Shown: piece by piece, positions 17,028-24,759 of the stretch
Numbering within the stretch: the first letter of the stretch is position 1
How the letters are laid out: the number at the start of each line of letters is the position of its first letter
NCBI GenBank assembly: GCA_030447445.1
Contig: JAUJOW010000001.1
Location: forward strand, 276,511 to 340,510
Source: Acidimicrobiales bacterium
GTDB taxonomy: Bacteria; Actinomycetota; Acidimicrobiia; Acidimicrobiales; Iamiaceae
Length of the DNA stretch: 64,000 nucleotides
Direction: 5' to 3'
The notes under the pieces: generated by a model
Databases searched by the model: none
What the model saw: the letters and a program-made list of their open reading frames with translations, nothing else
What the model was told of the DNA's origin: nothing
Translations under genes and position numbers: made by a program

Positions 17028-17050
17028 ACGAACAGCCTACGTCGTATGAC
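17023..17050. promoter_or_regulatory. Inverted repeat at the antitoxin start: likely autoregulatory operator
   Basis: Two perfect 9-base arms, GTCATACGA (17023-17031) and TCGTATGAC (17042-17050), are separated by 10 bases and cover the antitoxin start codon. Ribbon-helix-helix antitoxins usually bind such dyads to repress their own operon. The sequence is unrelated to the TGAC-N6-GTCA repeat. Confidence 0.65.
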
Positions 17051-17072
17051 TACCCCCACCCGACAGCCGTCG

Positions 17073-17873
17073 TCAGCCGGGCATGGCGCCACCGCCGTCG
17101 ACGCAGAGCACCTGGCCGGTGATCATCGCGGCATCGTCGCTGGCGAAGAAGACGGCGGTGCCGGTGAGGTCCTCGGGCTGCAGCTCCTTCTTCATCGCCG
17201 TCATCATCGTGACCATGGGCAGGAACTCCTCCGGCACCACCCGGCGGGTGGCGGCGGTCATCGTCACACCCGGGGCGATGCAGTTGACGGTGATGCCGTG
17301 GGCACCGAGCTGGGCGGCGAGGAACTTGGTGAGCCCGATGATCCCCCACTTGGTCTGGCTGTAGCTGAACGCGCCGACCTCGGTGAACTCGCCCATCGGC
17401 GGCAAGGCGTACATGTAGGCCGCTCCCGAGGACTGGTTGATGATGCGACCCTTGCCCCGTTCGACCATCACCGGGGCGGCCGCCCGGGCCATGAGCCAGG
17501 CCCCGTGCAGGTTGACCCTGAACACCCGCTGCAGGTACTCGAAGCTGTTGTCGGTGTTGTCGATGTCGTAGTAGAGGGCGGCGTTGTTCACGAGGACGTC
17601 GAGCCCACCGAAGGCGTCGACGGTGGCGGCGACGCAGGCACTGGCCGAGGCCTCGTCGGCGATGTCGGTGGGCACGAGCACGACCCGATCGGGCTGGTGA
17701 CCGAGGCTCGTGAGGTGCTCGATGCCGGCCCCGCCCCGCTCGGGGTCGATCTCGGCCACCGCCACCCGGGCCCCCTCGGCGAGGAACCGCTCGGCGTAGG
17801 CGAGGCCGATGCCCTGCCCGGCGCCGGTGATGATCGCCACCCGCCCGGCCAGACGGCCGCCGGGATCATTCAC
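17073..17873 (-). CDS. Short-chain dehydrogenase/reductase
   Basis: A 266-residue classical SDR: NAD(P)-binding TGAGQGIGLAYA at residues 16-27, DVLVNNAALYY, catalytic serine in INQSSGAAY, and YSQTK as the YxxxK pair. A glutamate/aspartate-rich end of beta-strand 2 (VAVAEIDPERGG) suggests NAD preference. It would oxidise a hydroxyacyl-CoA or related alcohol. The gene follows the MaoC gene with an ATGA overlap, so hydration (MaoC) and oxidation (SDR) are probably successive steps. The C-terminus LCVDGGGAMPG is typical for the family. Confidence 0.9.
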   Translation of the reverse strand: MNDPGGRLAGRVAIITGAGQGIGLAYAERFLAEGARVAVAEIDPERGGAGIEHLTSLGHQPDRVVLVPTDIADEASASACVAATVDAFGGLDVLVNNAALYYDIDNTDNSFEYLQRVFRVNLHGAWLMARAAAPVMVERGKGRIINQSSGAAYMYALPPMGEFTEVGAFSYSQTKWGIIGLTKFLAAQLGAHGITVNCIAPGVTMTAATRRVVPEEFLPMVTMMTAMKKELQPEDLTGTAVFFASDDAAMITGQVLCVDGGGAMPG

Positions 17874-18361
17874 GTGCGGTGGAGCAGGTTCATGGTCGAG
17901 GTGACCACCGGCTGTCCGTCGATGTCGGTGTAGGTGTCCTCGATCACCATGAAGGTCATGGTGCGGCCCTTGCTCTCCTTGGCGTAGATGTCCTTGACCA
18001 CGCCGCGGTGCTCGAGCACGTCGCCCGCCACGATCGGCCGGTGGTACACGAACTCCTGCTCGCCGTGGAGGACGATCCCACCGCTGGCCATCAGCCCGCC
18101 CATCACCTCGGCCATCGGGTTGACGCCGCCGGTGGGATCCTCGGGTTGCTGCTCGGGGAACCGGCCCCAGTTGCCGATGGCGAAGGTGTAGGTCGGCGGG
18201 GCGGGCACATGCGCGAAGCCTGCCTCCCGGGCGGCGTCGGCGTCGTGGTAGACGGGGTTGTCGTCGGTGATGGCCCGGGCGAAGGCGGCGATCGGGCCCC
18301 GCTCCACCACGATGCGGCCAGCGCCGGTCGGACGCCCGATGTGCTCACTGAAGTCAGGCAA
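17870..18361 (-). CDS. MaoC-like / FAS1-type dehydratase domain protein
   Basis: A 163-residue single hot-dog-fold protein. The catalytic motif is ITDDNPVYHDADAARE (aspartate and histidine around residues 32-39), followed by the PAPPTYTFAI segment typical of HadA/MaoC N-terminal dehydratase domains, and FVYHRPIVAGDVLEHRG. It probably hydrates an enoyl-CoA, alone or as a heterodimer with another hot-dog protein. First gene of the operon with the SDR at 17073, transcribed from the divergent region that contains the operator 18423-18436. Confidence 0.87.
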   Translation of the reverse strand: MPDFSEHIGRPTGAGRIVVERGPIAAFARAITDDNPVYHDADAAREAGFAHVPAPPTYTFAIGNWGRFPEQQPEDPTGGVNPMAEVMGGLMASGGIVLHGEQEFVYHRPIVAGDVLEHRGVVKDIYAKESKGRTMTFMVIEDTYTDIDGQPVVTSTMNLLHRT

Positions 18362-18422
18362 GGCGCTGGTCCTCCGGGGGTGGGATCGGCTCGGGGGACG
18401 TCACCGGGAGCGCTCGCTAAGG

Positions 18423-18436
18423 TGACGCCGACGTCA
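18423..18436. promoter_or_regulatory. TGAC-N6-GTCA operator between MaoC/SDR and SDR/crotonase operons
   Basis: TGACGCCGACGTCA lies in the 111-base divergent region between starts at 18361 (minus) and 18473 (plus), close to midway, so it can serve both operons. Confidence 0.7.
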
Positions 18437-18472
18437 GGTTTCATTGAACCACAGCACGGGAGAGGCAGGCAC

Positions 18473-19405
18473 ATGGGCATCGTCGACGGGAAGGTCGCCG
18501 TCGTCACCGGCGCCGGGCGGGGCGTGGGGCGGGGAGAGGCGCTCGAGCTGGCGGCGCAGGGCGCCAAGGTGGTGGCCAACGACCTCGGCGGGTCGTCCAA
18601 GGGCGAAGGCACCGATCCCTCACCGGTCGACCACACCGTCTCGCTGATCAAGGAGCGGGGAGGCGAGGCGGTGGCGAGCTACGACGACGTGGCCGACTGG
18701 GCGGCCTCGGAGCGCATCGTGGCCCAGGCCGTCGAGACGTTCGGTGCGCTCGACATCGTGGTCAACAACGCCGGGATCCTGCGCGACGCCTCGATCGTGC
18801 GCATGACCGAGGACGACTGGGACGCCGTGATCCGGGTCCACCTCAAGGGCACCTTCGTGATGACCCACCACGCCTGTGCCTACTGGCAGAAGGAATCGAA
18901 GGAGGGGCGCAAGCGTCGGGCCGCCATCGTCAACACGGTCAGCTCCGCAGGGTTGCAGGGCAACCCCGGCCAGGCCAACTACGGCGCCGCCAAGGCCGGG
19001 ATCGCCGGGCTGACCGTGATCACCGCCCTGGAGGGAACCCGCTACGGCGTGCGGGCCAACGCCGTGGCCCCGGGAGGGGCCACCCGCATGGTCAACGAGG
19101 CCATGCCGAACATCCCGGTGCGGGAGGCCGACGAGGTGCCCGACGACAGCTTCGAACGGCTCAACCCGGGGAACTCCGCGCCCATGGTGGTGTGGCTGGC
19201 CTCCGACGAGGCGCTCCACGTGTCGGGCCAGGTCTTCCGGGCCGTCGGCGCCGACGTCGCCCACTACCTCGGCTGGCACCTCGGTCCGTCCATCTCGAAC
19301 AAGGTGAAGGGCGAGGACCAGAAGTGGGCCCCCGAGGCGCTCGGCGACGCCGTGGCCCGGGGCATCTTCGGATCCCGCCCCGGCGGCCTGCAAGTGGGAG
19401 GGTGA
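18473..19405 (+). CDS. Short-chain dehydrogenase, long form (3-hydroxyacyl-CoA dehydrogenase-like)
   Basis: 310 residues. TGAGRGVGRGEALELAAQG, then VVANDLGGSSKGEG, VNNAGILRDASIVRM and YGAAK as the YxxxK pair. The NDLGG segment and the long C-terminal extension (after VFRAVGADVAHY) resemble the dehydrogenase part of peroxisomal multifunctional enzyme type 2, which acts on 3-hydroxyacyl-CoAs. A close paralogue lies at 58342-59298. ATG 18473 is preceded by an AGGCAGG-like ribosome site. The gene is followed after 34 bases by a crotonase and headed by the operator 18423-18436. Confidence 0.9.
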   Translation: MGIVDGKVAVVTGAGRGVGRGEALELAAQGAKVVANDLGGSSKGEGTDPSPVDHTVSLIKERGGEAVASYDDVADWAASERIVAQAVETFGALDIVVNNAGILRDASIVRMTEDDWDAVIRVHLKGTFVMTHHACAYWQKESKEGRKRRAAIVNTVSSAGLQGNPGQANYGAAKAGIAGLTVITALEGTRYGVRANAVAPGGATRMVNEAMPNIPVREADEVPDDSFERLNPGNSAPMVVWLASDEALHVSGQVFRAVGADVAHYLGWHLGPSISNKVKGEDQKWAPEALGDAVARGIFGSRPGGLQVGG

Positions 19406-19439
19406 CAGGGCACCGACCCGAAGCACCGGAGGCACATCC

Positions 19440-20258
19440 GTGGCCGGTTTCGAGACCCTGACCTATCGAGCCGACGGCGGGGTGGCGTGGGTGACGCTCG
19501 ACCGCCCGGAGGTCCTCAACGCCTTCAACGGGGCCATGCAGCGCGAGCTCCAACAGGTGTGGCGGTCGTTGCGGCGAGACGACGACGTGCGGGTGGTCGT
19601 GCTCACGGGAGCCGGTGAGAAGGCGTTCTGCACCGGCATCGACCGGACCGAGCAGATCGGCGGCGGCGGCGGCCCCGACGCCCCGACGGTGGGCTCGGGC
19701 TCGACCCCGTTCCACTTCGACGACCCGGGCGACTTCATCGGACCCAAGAGCAACGACCTGTGGAAGCCGGTCATCGCCGCCGTGAACGGCATGGCCTGCG
19801 GGGGAGCCTTCTACATGCTCGGCGAGGTGGAGTTCATCATCGCCGCCGAGCACGCCACGTTCTTCGACCCGCACGTCACCTACGGGATGGCGGCCGCCTT
19901 CGAGCCGATCCACATGCTGCAGAAGATGCCCTTCGGCGAGATCATGCGCCTCTCGCTGCTCGGCAGCCACGAGCGGATGTCGGCCTCCCGGGCCCGCGAG
20001 ATCGGGCTGGTGTCGGAGGTGGTGCCCGCCGCCGAGCTGGAGGACGCCGCCGGCTGGGCCGCCGAGGCCATCGCCTCGGCTCCCCCGCTGGCCGTGGAGG
20101 CGACGGTGCGGGCCATCTGGACGGGTCTCGAGCACAGCCGCGCACAGGCGCTCGGCCTCGCCTACGCCTACATCGGTCTCGGCACCGACGCCGAGTCGAT
20201 CCGCCAGGGCCAAGCCACCTTCGCCGCCGGTCGTCGCATCGACTGGCGCCTCCGCTGA
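19440..20258 (+). CDS. Enoyl-CoA hydratase/isomerase (crotonase) family protein
   Basis: A 272-residue crotonase, GTG start with a GGAGGC ribosome site upstream. Oxyanion segments: KAFCTGIDRTEQI and AAVNGMACGGAFYML. The active-site strand reads FFDPHVTYGM, so the first catalytic glutamate is replaced, while a glutamate follows later in AAFEPIHML. A glycine-rich insertion after the first oxyanion loop (GGGGGPDAP) is unusual. Hydratase activity is thus uncertain; isomerisation, hydrolysis or C-C cleavage are alternatives. Operon partner of the SDR at 18473. Confidence 0.87.
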   Translation: MAGFETLTYRADGGVAWVTLDRPEVLNAFNGAMQRELQQVWRSLRRDDDVRVVVLTGAGEKAFCTGIDRTEQIGGGGGPDAPTVGSGSTPFHFDDPGDFIGPKSNDLWKPVIAAVNGMACGGAFYMLGEVEFIIAAEHATFFDPHVTYGMAAAFEPIHMLQKMPFGEIMRLSLLGSHERMSASRAREIGLVSEVVPAAELEDAAGWAAEAIASAPPLAVEATVRAIWTGLEHSRAQALGLAYAYIGLGTDAESIRQGQATFAAGRRIDWRLR

Positions 20259-20296
20259 GGGTGCCTCCCGTGGCCGCCGGCGGAGAAGGGCGTCGG

Positions 20297-20992
20297 TCAG
20301 GGCCGCCCGAAGCGCAGGCGCGACACCGCCGGCGGTGGATCGGCCACCGGTGGATCGGCGGCGAAGAAGCCGCGGTGGACCACGGTGGCGATCGTGTCGA
20401 GGGCAGCCTCGTCGAGCTCGAGCCCCCGGGACACGACCACGTAGGCGAAGCGCTCGATCATGGCCAGCAGGGCGGCGGCCCGCAGCTCGGCATCGTGGCG
20501 GTGACCGGGGCGGGCCTCGTCGATGCGGGACACGAGCGCCTTGGTGATCTTCCCGAACGCCCGCGACCCGAGGCGGGCCAGCTCCCGGTCCCCCACCTGG
20601 TTCTCGATCCACGATCGGATGATCACGCTGTAGCCCCGGTGCACGGCGAAGAAGTCGGCCAGCCAGGATCGGAGCGTCTCGCGGCCCTCGGGCCCGGGAT
20701 CGACGAACTCCAGGGAGGCGGCGAGACCAGCCATGTCCTCGGCGCAGCGGACGGCGAGGGACCGGAAGAGGTCCTCCTTGTTGGCGAAGTAGAGGTAGAA
20801 CGTGCCGTGGGAGACCTTGGCCACCCGCACCACGTCGTCAACGCGGGCGGCGTGGTAGCCGTGCTCGGCCAGCACGGACAGGCCGGCGTCGAGGAGGCGG
20901 TGCTGGGTCCGCTGCCCCCGCCGGCGCAGCGACCGGCCCTGCGCCGAGGACGGCGCCGGCTCGGGCGCGAGGTTGGCGCGTGGTGCCGGCAC
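20297..20992 (-). CDS. TetR family transcriptional regulator
   Basis: About 231 residues. The N-terminal helix-turn-helix spans RVDDVVRVAKVSHGTFYLYFANKE in pieces: helix 2 RVDDVVRVA and recognition helix SHGTFYLYF, around residues 50-75. The C-terminal ligand and dimer domain contains WIENQVGDREL. GTG 20992 is chosen because GGGAGG lies five bases upstream; GTG 21010 is an alternative. The recognition helix is almost identical to that of the TetR at 36185, so both may bind TGAC-N6-GTCA sites. No such site lies at this gene's own promoter. Divergent from the ligase at 21025 with about 32 bases between. Confidence 0.92.
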   Translation of the reverse strand: MPAPRANLAPEPAPSSAQGRSLRRRGQRTQHRLLDAGLSVLAEHGYHAARVDDVVRVAKVSHGTFYLYFANKEDLFRSLAVRCAEDMAGLAASLEFVDPGPEGRETLRSWLADFFAVHRGYSVIIRSWIENQVGDRELARLGSRAFGKITKALVSRIDEARPGHRHDAELRAAALLAMIERFAYVVVSRGLELDEAALDTIATVVHRGFFAADPPVADPPPAVSRLRFGRP

Positions 20993-21024
20993 GGGAACCT
21001 CCCAGGGCACGGTCGGAGGGGGCG

Positions 21025-22524
21025 ATGCTCGGCTCGGTGGTGAGCGAGGCGGCGGGGCGGTTCGGCGATGCTACCTGCGTCGTGGCCGCCGACGGCTGGA
21101 CGGTGAGCTACGACGAGCTGCACACCGCCTCCGACGAGGTGGCCGCCGGCCTGCTCGAGCGCGGCGTCGGGGAAGGCGACGTGGTGGCGCTCGTGCTGCC
21201 GTCCACGCCCGAGCACCTCGTGGCCTACGCCGCCGCCGCCAAGATCGGCGCCGTCACCGCCGGGGTCAACGCTCGCCTCACCACCCCCGAACGCACCGCC
21301 GTGCTCGCCCGGGCTCGGCCCCGACTCGTGCTCACCACGGCGACGCTGGCGCCGACCGCTGGGCCGGTGGCGGGCGCCGAGACGGTCATCGCCGAGCGGG
21401 TCGACGGCGCCGCTGACATGCTCGACGGTCTGCGGGTCCGCGGCGGTCGCCCCGGGCCGCTCCCGGCCGATCCCGAGCGACCGGTGGCGCTGGTCTTCAC
21501 GTCGGGTACCACCGGCCTCCCGAAGGGAGCGGTGTTCTGCGGTCGTCAGCTCGACTTCGTGACCGGGGTCGACACCGGCCACCGCTGGGGCGGTGGCGGG
21601 GCGGCGCTGGCGGCCACCTCCCTCGCCCACCTCGGCCCCATGACCAAGCTGCCCGGCCACCTCCACCGGGGCGGCACCATGGTCCTCATCGAGCGCTGGC
21701 GAGCCGAGGATGCGCTGCGACTGACCGCCGCCCACGCCATGGCCGGCATCGCCGGCATCCCCACCCAGATCGCCCTCATGCTCCGCCACCCCGACTTCGA
21801 CCGGTTCGACCTGAGCTCGGTCCGGGCGGTGGTGATGGGGGGAGGACCAGCCACGCCCGCCCTCGTCGCCGAGGCCCGCCAGCGGTTCGGAGCACCCGTG
21901 GCGGTGCGCTACTCGTGCACCGAGGCCGGCATCGGCCTCGGCACCGCCCTCGACGACCCACCCGAGGACGCCGAGGTCAGCGTGGGCCGGCCCCACCCTG
22001 GCGTGGAGCTCACCATCCGTCGGTCCGACGGTGAGGTCCTCGGCCCCGGAGAGGACGGCGAAGTGTGCCTGCGGTCGCCAGCGGTCATGGCCCGCTACCA
22101 CCGTGACCCGGCTGCCACCGCAGCGGCCTTCACCACCGACCGTGCCGTCCGCACCGGTGATCTCGGCCACGTGGACGAGCTGGGCCGGCTCCGTCTGGTG
22201 GGCCGAGCCACCGAGCGGTTCGTCCGGGGTGGCTACAACGTGCACCCCCTCGAGGTGGAAGCCGTGCTCGCCGCCCACCCGGCCGTGGCCGACGTGGCTG
22301 TGACCCCCCGGTCCGACGAGGTGATGGGCGAGATCGGCGTGGCCGTCGTCGTGGTCCGGGCCGGCGCCACCGCTCCCACCCTCGACGACCTCCGCTCGTT
22401 CGCCGCCGCCCACCTGGCCCGCCACAAGCTGCCCGAGGCGCTGGTGGTGGTGGACGCGCTCCCGCTGACCCCGATGGAGAAGCTCGACCGCCGAACGCTG
22501 GCCGGGCTCGTCGATGCCCCCTGA
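21025..22524 (+). CDS. AMP-dependent acyl-CoA synthetase (long-chain-fatty-acid-CoA ligase type)
   Basis: A 499-residue ANL-superfamily ligase. AMP-binding motif LVFTSGTTGLPKGAV near residue 160, YSCTEAGIG as the second core motif, VRTGDLGHVDELGRL and the hinge RLVGRATERFVRGGYNVHP, ending with PMEKLDRRTL whose lysine is the expected adenylation residue. It activates a carboxylic acid as acyl-AMP then acyl-CoA. ATG 21025 is preceded by GGAGGGG. It is divergent from the TetR gene, which may regulate it. The substrate is unknown; the short loop between core motifs fits a small or aryl acid as well as a fatty acid. Confidence 0.9.
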   Translation: MLGSVVSEAAGRFGDATCVVAADGWTVSYDELHTASDEVAAGLLERGVGEGDVVALVLPSTPEHLVAYAAAAKIGAVTAGVNARLTTPERTAVLARARPRLVLTTATLAPTAGPVAGAETVIAERVDGAADMLDGLRVRGGRPGPLPADPERPVALVFTSGTTGLPKGAVFCGRQLDFVTGVDTGHRWGGGGAALAATSLAHLGPMTKLPGHLHRGGTMVLIERWRAEDALRLTAAHAMAGIAGIPTQIALMLRHPDFDRFDLSSVRAVVMGGGPATPALVAEARQRFGAPVAVRYSCTEAGIGLGTALDDPPEDAEVSVGRPHPGVELTIRRSDGEVLGPGEDGEVCLRSPAVMARYHRDPAATAAAFTTDRAVRTGDLGHVDELGRLRLVGRATERFVRGGYNVHPLEVEAVLAAHPAVADVAVTPRSDEVMGEIGVAVVVVRAGATAPTLDDLRSFAAAHLARHKLPEALVVVDALPLTPMEKLDRRTLAGLVDAP

Positions 22525-22565
22525 TGGCCGGCCGCTGCCCCGAGACCGCTGAATAGGTCGCCGTG

Positions 22566-22571
22566 TAATCT
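22566..22571 (+). promoter_or_regulatory. -10 element TAATCT, leaderless start of the DUF707 gene
   Basis: TAATCT ends exactly six bases before ATG 22578. The CCGGAG directly touching the ATG has no spacing and is not a usable ribosome site. The transcript is therefore probably leaderless. Confidence 0.5.
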
Positions 22572-22577
22572 CCGGAG

Positions 22578-23423
22578 ATGCGGAGGAACCTCGTTCTCAC
22601 CCGGGTCGGGGTGAGCTCCCTGCATCCTGGTTGGGTCGACGCCGAGGAGTCCCGGAACTGGGATCTCTACCTCGCTCCCTACGAGCCGGTTCCACCGCAG
22701 CCCGACCTGGACTGTGTCGTGGGAGAGGTGGTCCCCGGTCCGAAGTGGTCTGGTATCCGTGAGGTTCTCAACGACTGGGACGGCTGGCGGCACTATGACC
22801 ACATATGGCTTCCCGATGACGACATAGCGGCGACCCAGGACGACATCAACGCGATGTTCGACGTGGCCGAGGCGGTGGGGCTCGAGCTGTTCGCGCCGGC
22901 GCTGGACGCGGCCTCCTACTACGCCCACTTCACGATGATGCAGAACCTGAGCTTCTTCGGCCGTTGGGTCGGGTTCGTCGAGATCATGGTGCCGGCCTTC
23001 AGCAGGGCAGCGCTGGAGACGCTGCTGCCGACGCTCGACCTGACCGAGACCGGGTGGGGTCTGGGGCTCGATTCGGTCTGGCCGAAGCTGTTGGACTACG
23101 AGAACGTCGGCATCATCGACGGGATCACCGTGACGCACACACGACCCATCGGCGAGAGGCGAGACGGGGGATTGGCCAGGCGAATGCTCGAGGAGTCGGA
23201 CACGCTGCTCGAGCTGTACGACTGTCGGCAGCGGCATACGACCTTCGGGGCGTTCGGTGCGGACCTGAAACCGCTCGACATGACACCGGAGCGTCTCCTC
23301 GTCGAGCTGGTGAAGGGGTCGCAGTACCTCTTCGAGCGAGACCCTCGGGTGCTGTCGTGGATCGTCGACTTCCAGAAGCAGCACTTCCCGTGGCCCGACT
23401 ATCCGGTCGAGGGCACGCCCTGA
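22578..23423 (+). CDS. DUF707 protein (putative glycosyltransferase-like)
   Basis: A 281-residue protein I recognise as DUF707: RRNLVLTRVGVSSLHPGW at the N-terminus, WDLYLAPYEP, IWLPDDDIAATQDDINAMF (a DDD motif like the DxD of GT-A glycosyltransferases), FVEIMVPAFSRAALETLLP, and GWGLGLDSVWPKLL. DUF707 proteins are thought to be related to glycosyltransferases but no activity is established. Codon use and GC content look lower than in the flanking genes (ATA codons, A/T third positions), suggesting horizontal acquisition. It carries its own leaderless promoter and has no clear tie to the surrounding acyl-CoA genes. Confidence 0.8.
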   Translation: MRRNLVLTRVGVSSLHPGWVDAEESRNWDLYLAPYEPVPPQPDLDCVVGEVVPGPKWSGIREVLNDWDGWRHYDHIWLPDDDIAATQDDINAMFDVAEAVGLELFAPALDAASYYAHFTMMQNLSFFGRWVGFVEIMVPAFSRAALETLLPTLDLTETGWGLGLDSVWPKLLDYENVGIIDGITVTHTRPIGERRDGGLARRMLEESDTLLELYDCRQRHTTFGAFGADLKPLDMTPERLLVELVKGSQYLFERDPRVLSWIVDFQKQHFPWPDYPVEGTP

Positions 23424-23450
23424 CCCTCGCCACCGCGGGCGCCATAGGAC

Positions 23451-23466
23451 GGCCGAGGTGTCGGCC
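23451..23466. terminator. Short hairpin between convergent DUF707 and P450 genes
   Basis: GGCCGA (23451-23456), loop GGTG, TCGGCC (23461-23466): a perfect 6-bp stem in the 54-base gap between the two stops. There is no T-tract, so it is at most a weak bidirectional or Rho-assisted terminator. Confidence 0.35.
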
Positions 23467-23477
23467 CCTCCCTGATG

Positions 23478-24725
23478 TCAGTCCCAGACGACGTCGAGGA
23501 AGGGCGGAGCGCGGAAGGTCATGCCGCTGATGTAGTGATCATCGGCGGTGCCGGGGGCAAAGCGCAGGCCGGGGAGCCGGTCGAGAAGGGCGTTGAGCAC
23601 CACCTGGGTCTCCATGCGGGCCAGGTGCATCCCGAGGCACATGTGAGGGCCGTGGGCGAAGCCGATGTGCGGCTTGCGCAGGCGGAAGATGTCGAACCGC
23701 TCCGGCTCGTCCCACCGAACCTCGTCGTGGTTGGCCGACCCGAGGCTGACCACCACGACCGCTCCCTCGGGGATCGGCACGCCGCACACCTCGGTGTCGC
23801 GTGTGGCCGTACGCAGGATCAGGAGCAGCGGCGGCTCCCAGCGGATGCCCTCCTCGATGGCCTGGGGGATCAGGCCCCGGTCCTCGGTGACGGCCCGGAG
23901 CTGGTCGGGGTGCGAGAGCAGGCCGTACAGCAGGTTGCTCGACGACCGGTAGGTGGTCTCGGCACCGGCCGGGAGCAGGAGGCGCAGGAAGGCGAAGATC
24001 TCCTCGTCGGTGAGTCGCTGCCCGTCGCGCTCGGCCGTGGCCAGCACGCTCAACATGTCGTCGGAAGGGTGGCTCCGCCGCTGGTCGAGGATGCCGCCGA
24101 AGTACTCACCGAAAGCGGCCGAGGCCCGCACCGCCCGGTCCCAGTCGACGCTCACCCCGATCAGCTCGACGGTGAGGCGGTGGAACGTGGGCAGGTCCTC
24201 CTCGGGCAGGCCGAGCAGGGCGGCGATCACGGTGACCGGGAAGGGGAAGGTGAGGGTGCGCACGAGATCGACCCGCCCGTCATCGACGAAGCCGTCGATG
24301 GTGCGACCCACGATGGGCGCCACCAGCTCGGTCTCCCAGCGGGCCATGGCCTTGCGGGTGAAAGCCTGCTGGATGATCGAGCGGTAGGCGTGGTGCTCTG
24401 GCTCGTCCATCTCGAGGATCGAGTGGCCCATGACCTTGCCCATCACCTCGGCGTAGCCGGCCGAGGAGAACGTCACCCCGTCGCCGAGGACCTGGTGGAC
24501 GGCTTGGAAGCTGTACGCGGTGTGCATCTCGGGCAGTCCTGAGAGCGGCCCCTCGCCGTCGTCCATGGCCAGACCCAAGGCGCCGCCCAGGATGGGGCCC
24601 TGCCGACGAAGGTCAGCGAACTCCGGGTATGGCGTCGTCCGACCGGTGGCCCCCATGGCCCGGTTGAACTCGTCGAAGGGATCTCGGTCGTCGAGCACGG
24701 GCGGCTCGGTTGCCGGAGGGGTCAC
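23478..24725 (-). CDS. Cytochrome P450
   Basis: A complete 415-residue soluble bacterial P450. The I-helix oxygen-activation motif is LLPAGAETTYR, the K-helix ExxR is EEGIRWEPP, and the haem ligand is C363 in GFAHGPHMCLG (the core FxxGxxxCxG is kept). It hydroxylates an unknown substrate with electrons from a ferredoxin that is not encoded in the window. GTG 24725 has a strong ribosome site AGGAGT seven bases upstream that lies between the operator 24736-24749 and the start. Regulated expression with the beta-oxidation genes suggests omega or ring hydroxylation of the growth substrate. Confidence 0.93.
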   Translation of the reverse strand: MTPPATEPPVLDDRDPFDEFNRAMGATGRTTPYPEFADLRRQGPILGGALGLAMDDGEGPLSGLPEMHTAYSFQAVHQVLGDGVTFSSAGYAEVMGKVMGHSILEMDEPEHHAYRSIIQQAFTRKAMARWETELVAPIVGRTIDGFVDDGRVDLVRTLTFPFPVTVIAALLGLPEEDLPTFHRLTVELIGVSVDWDRAVRASAAFGEYFGGILDQRRSHPSDDMLSVLATAERDGQRLTDEEIFAFLRLLLPAGAETTYRSSSNLLYGLLSHPDQLRAVTEDRGLIPQAIEEGIRWEPPLLLILRTATRDTEVCGVPIPEGAVVVVSLGSANHDEVRWDEPERFDIFRLRKPHIGFAHGPHMCLGMHLARMETQVVLNALLDRLPGLRFAPGTADDHYISGMTFRAPPFLDVVWD

Positions 24726-24735
24726 AGCTGACTCC

Positions 24736-24749
24736 TGACACGAACGTCA
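24736..24749. promoter_or_regulatory. TGAC-N6-GTCA operator upstream of the P450 gene
   Basis: TGACACGAACGTCA, identical to the site at 47872, lies 11 bases before the P450 GTG start, next to its ribosome-binding site, and 10 bases from the end of the ETF gene. Confidence 0.7.
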
Positions 24750-24759
24750 GCCACCGAAG

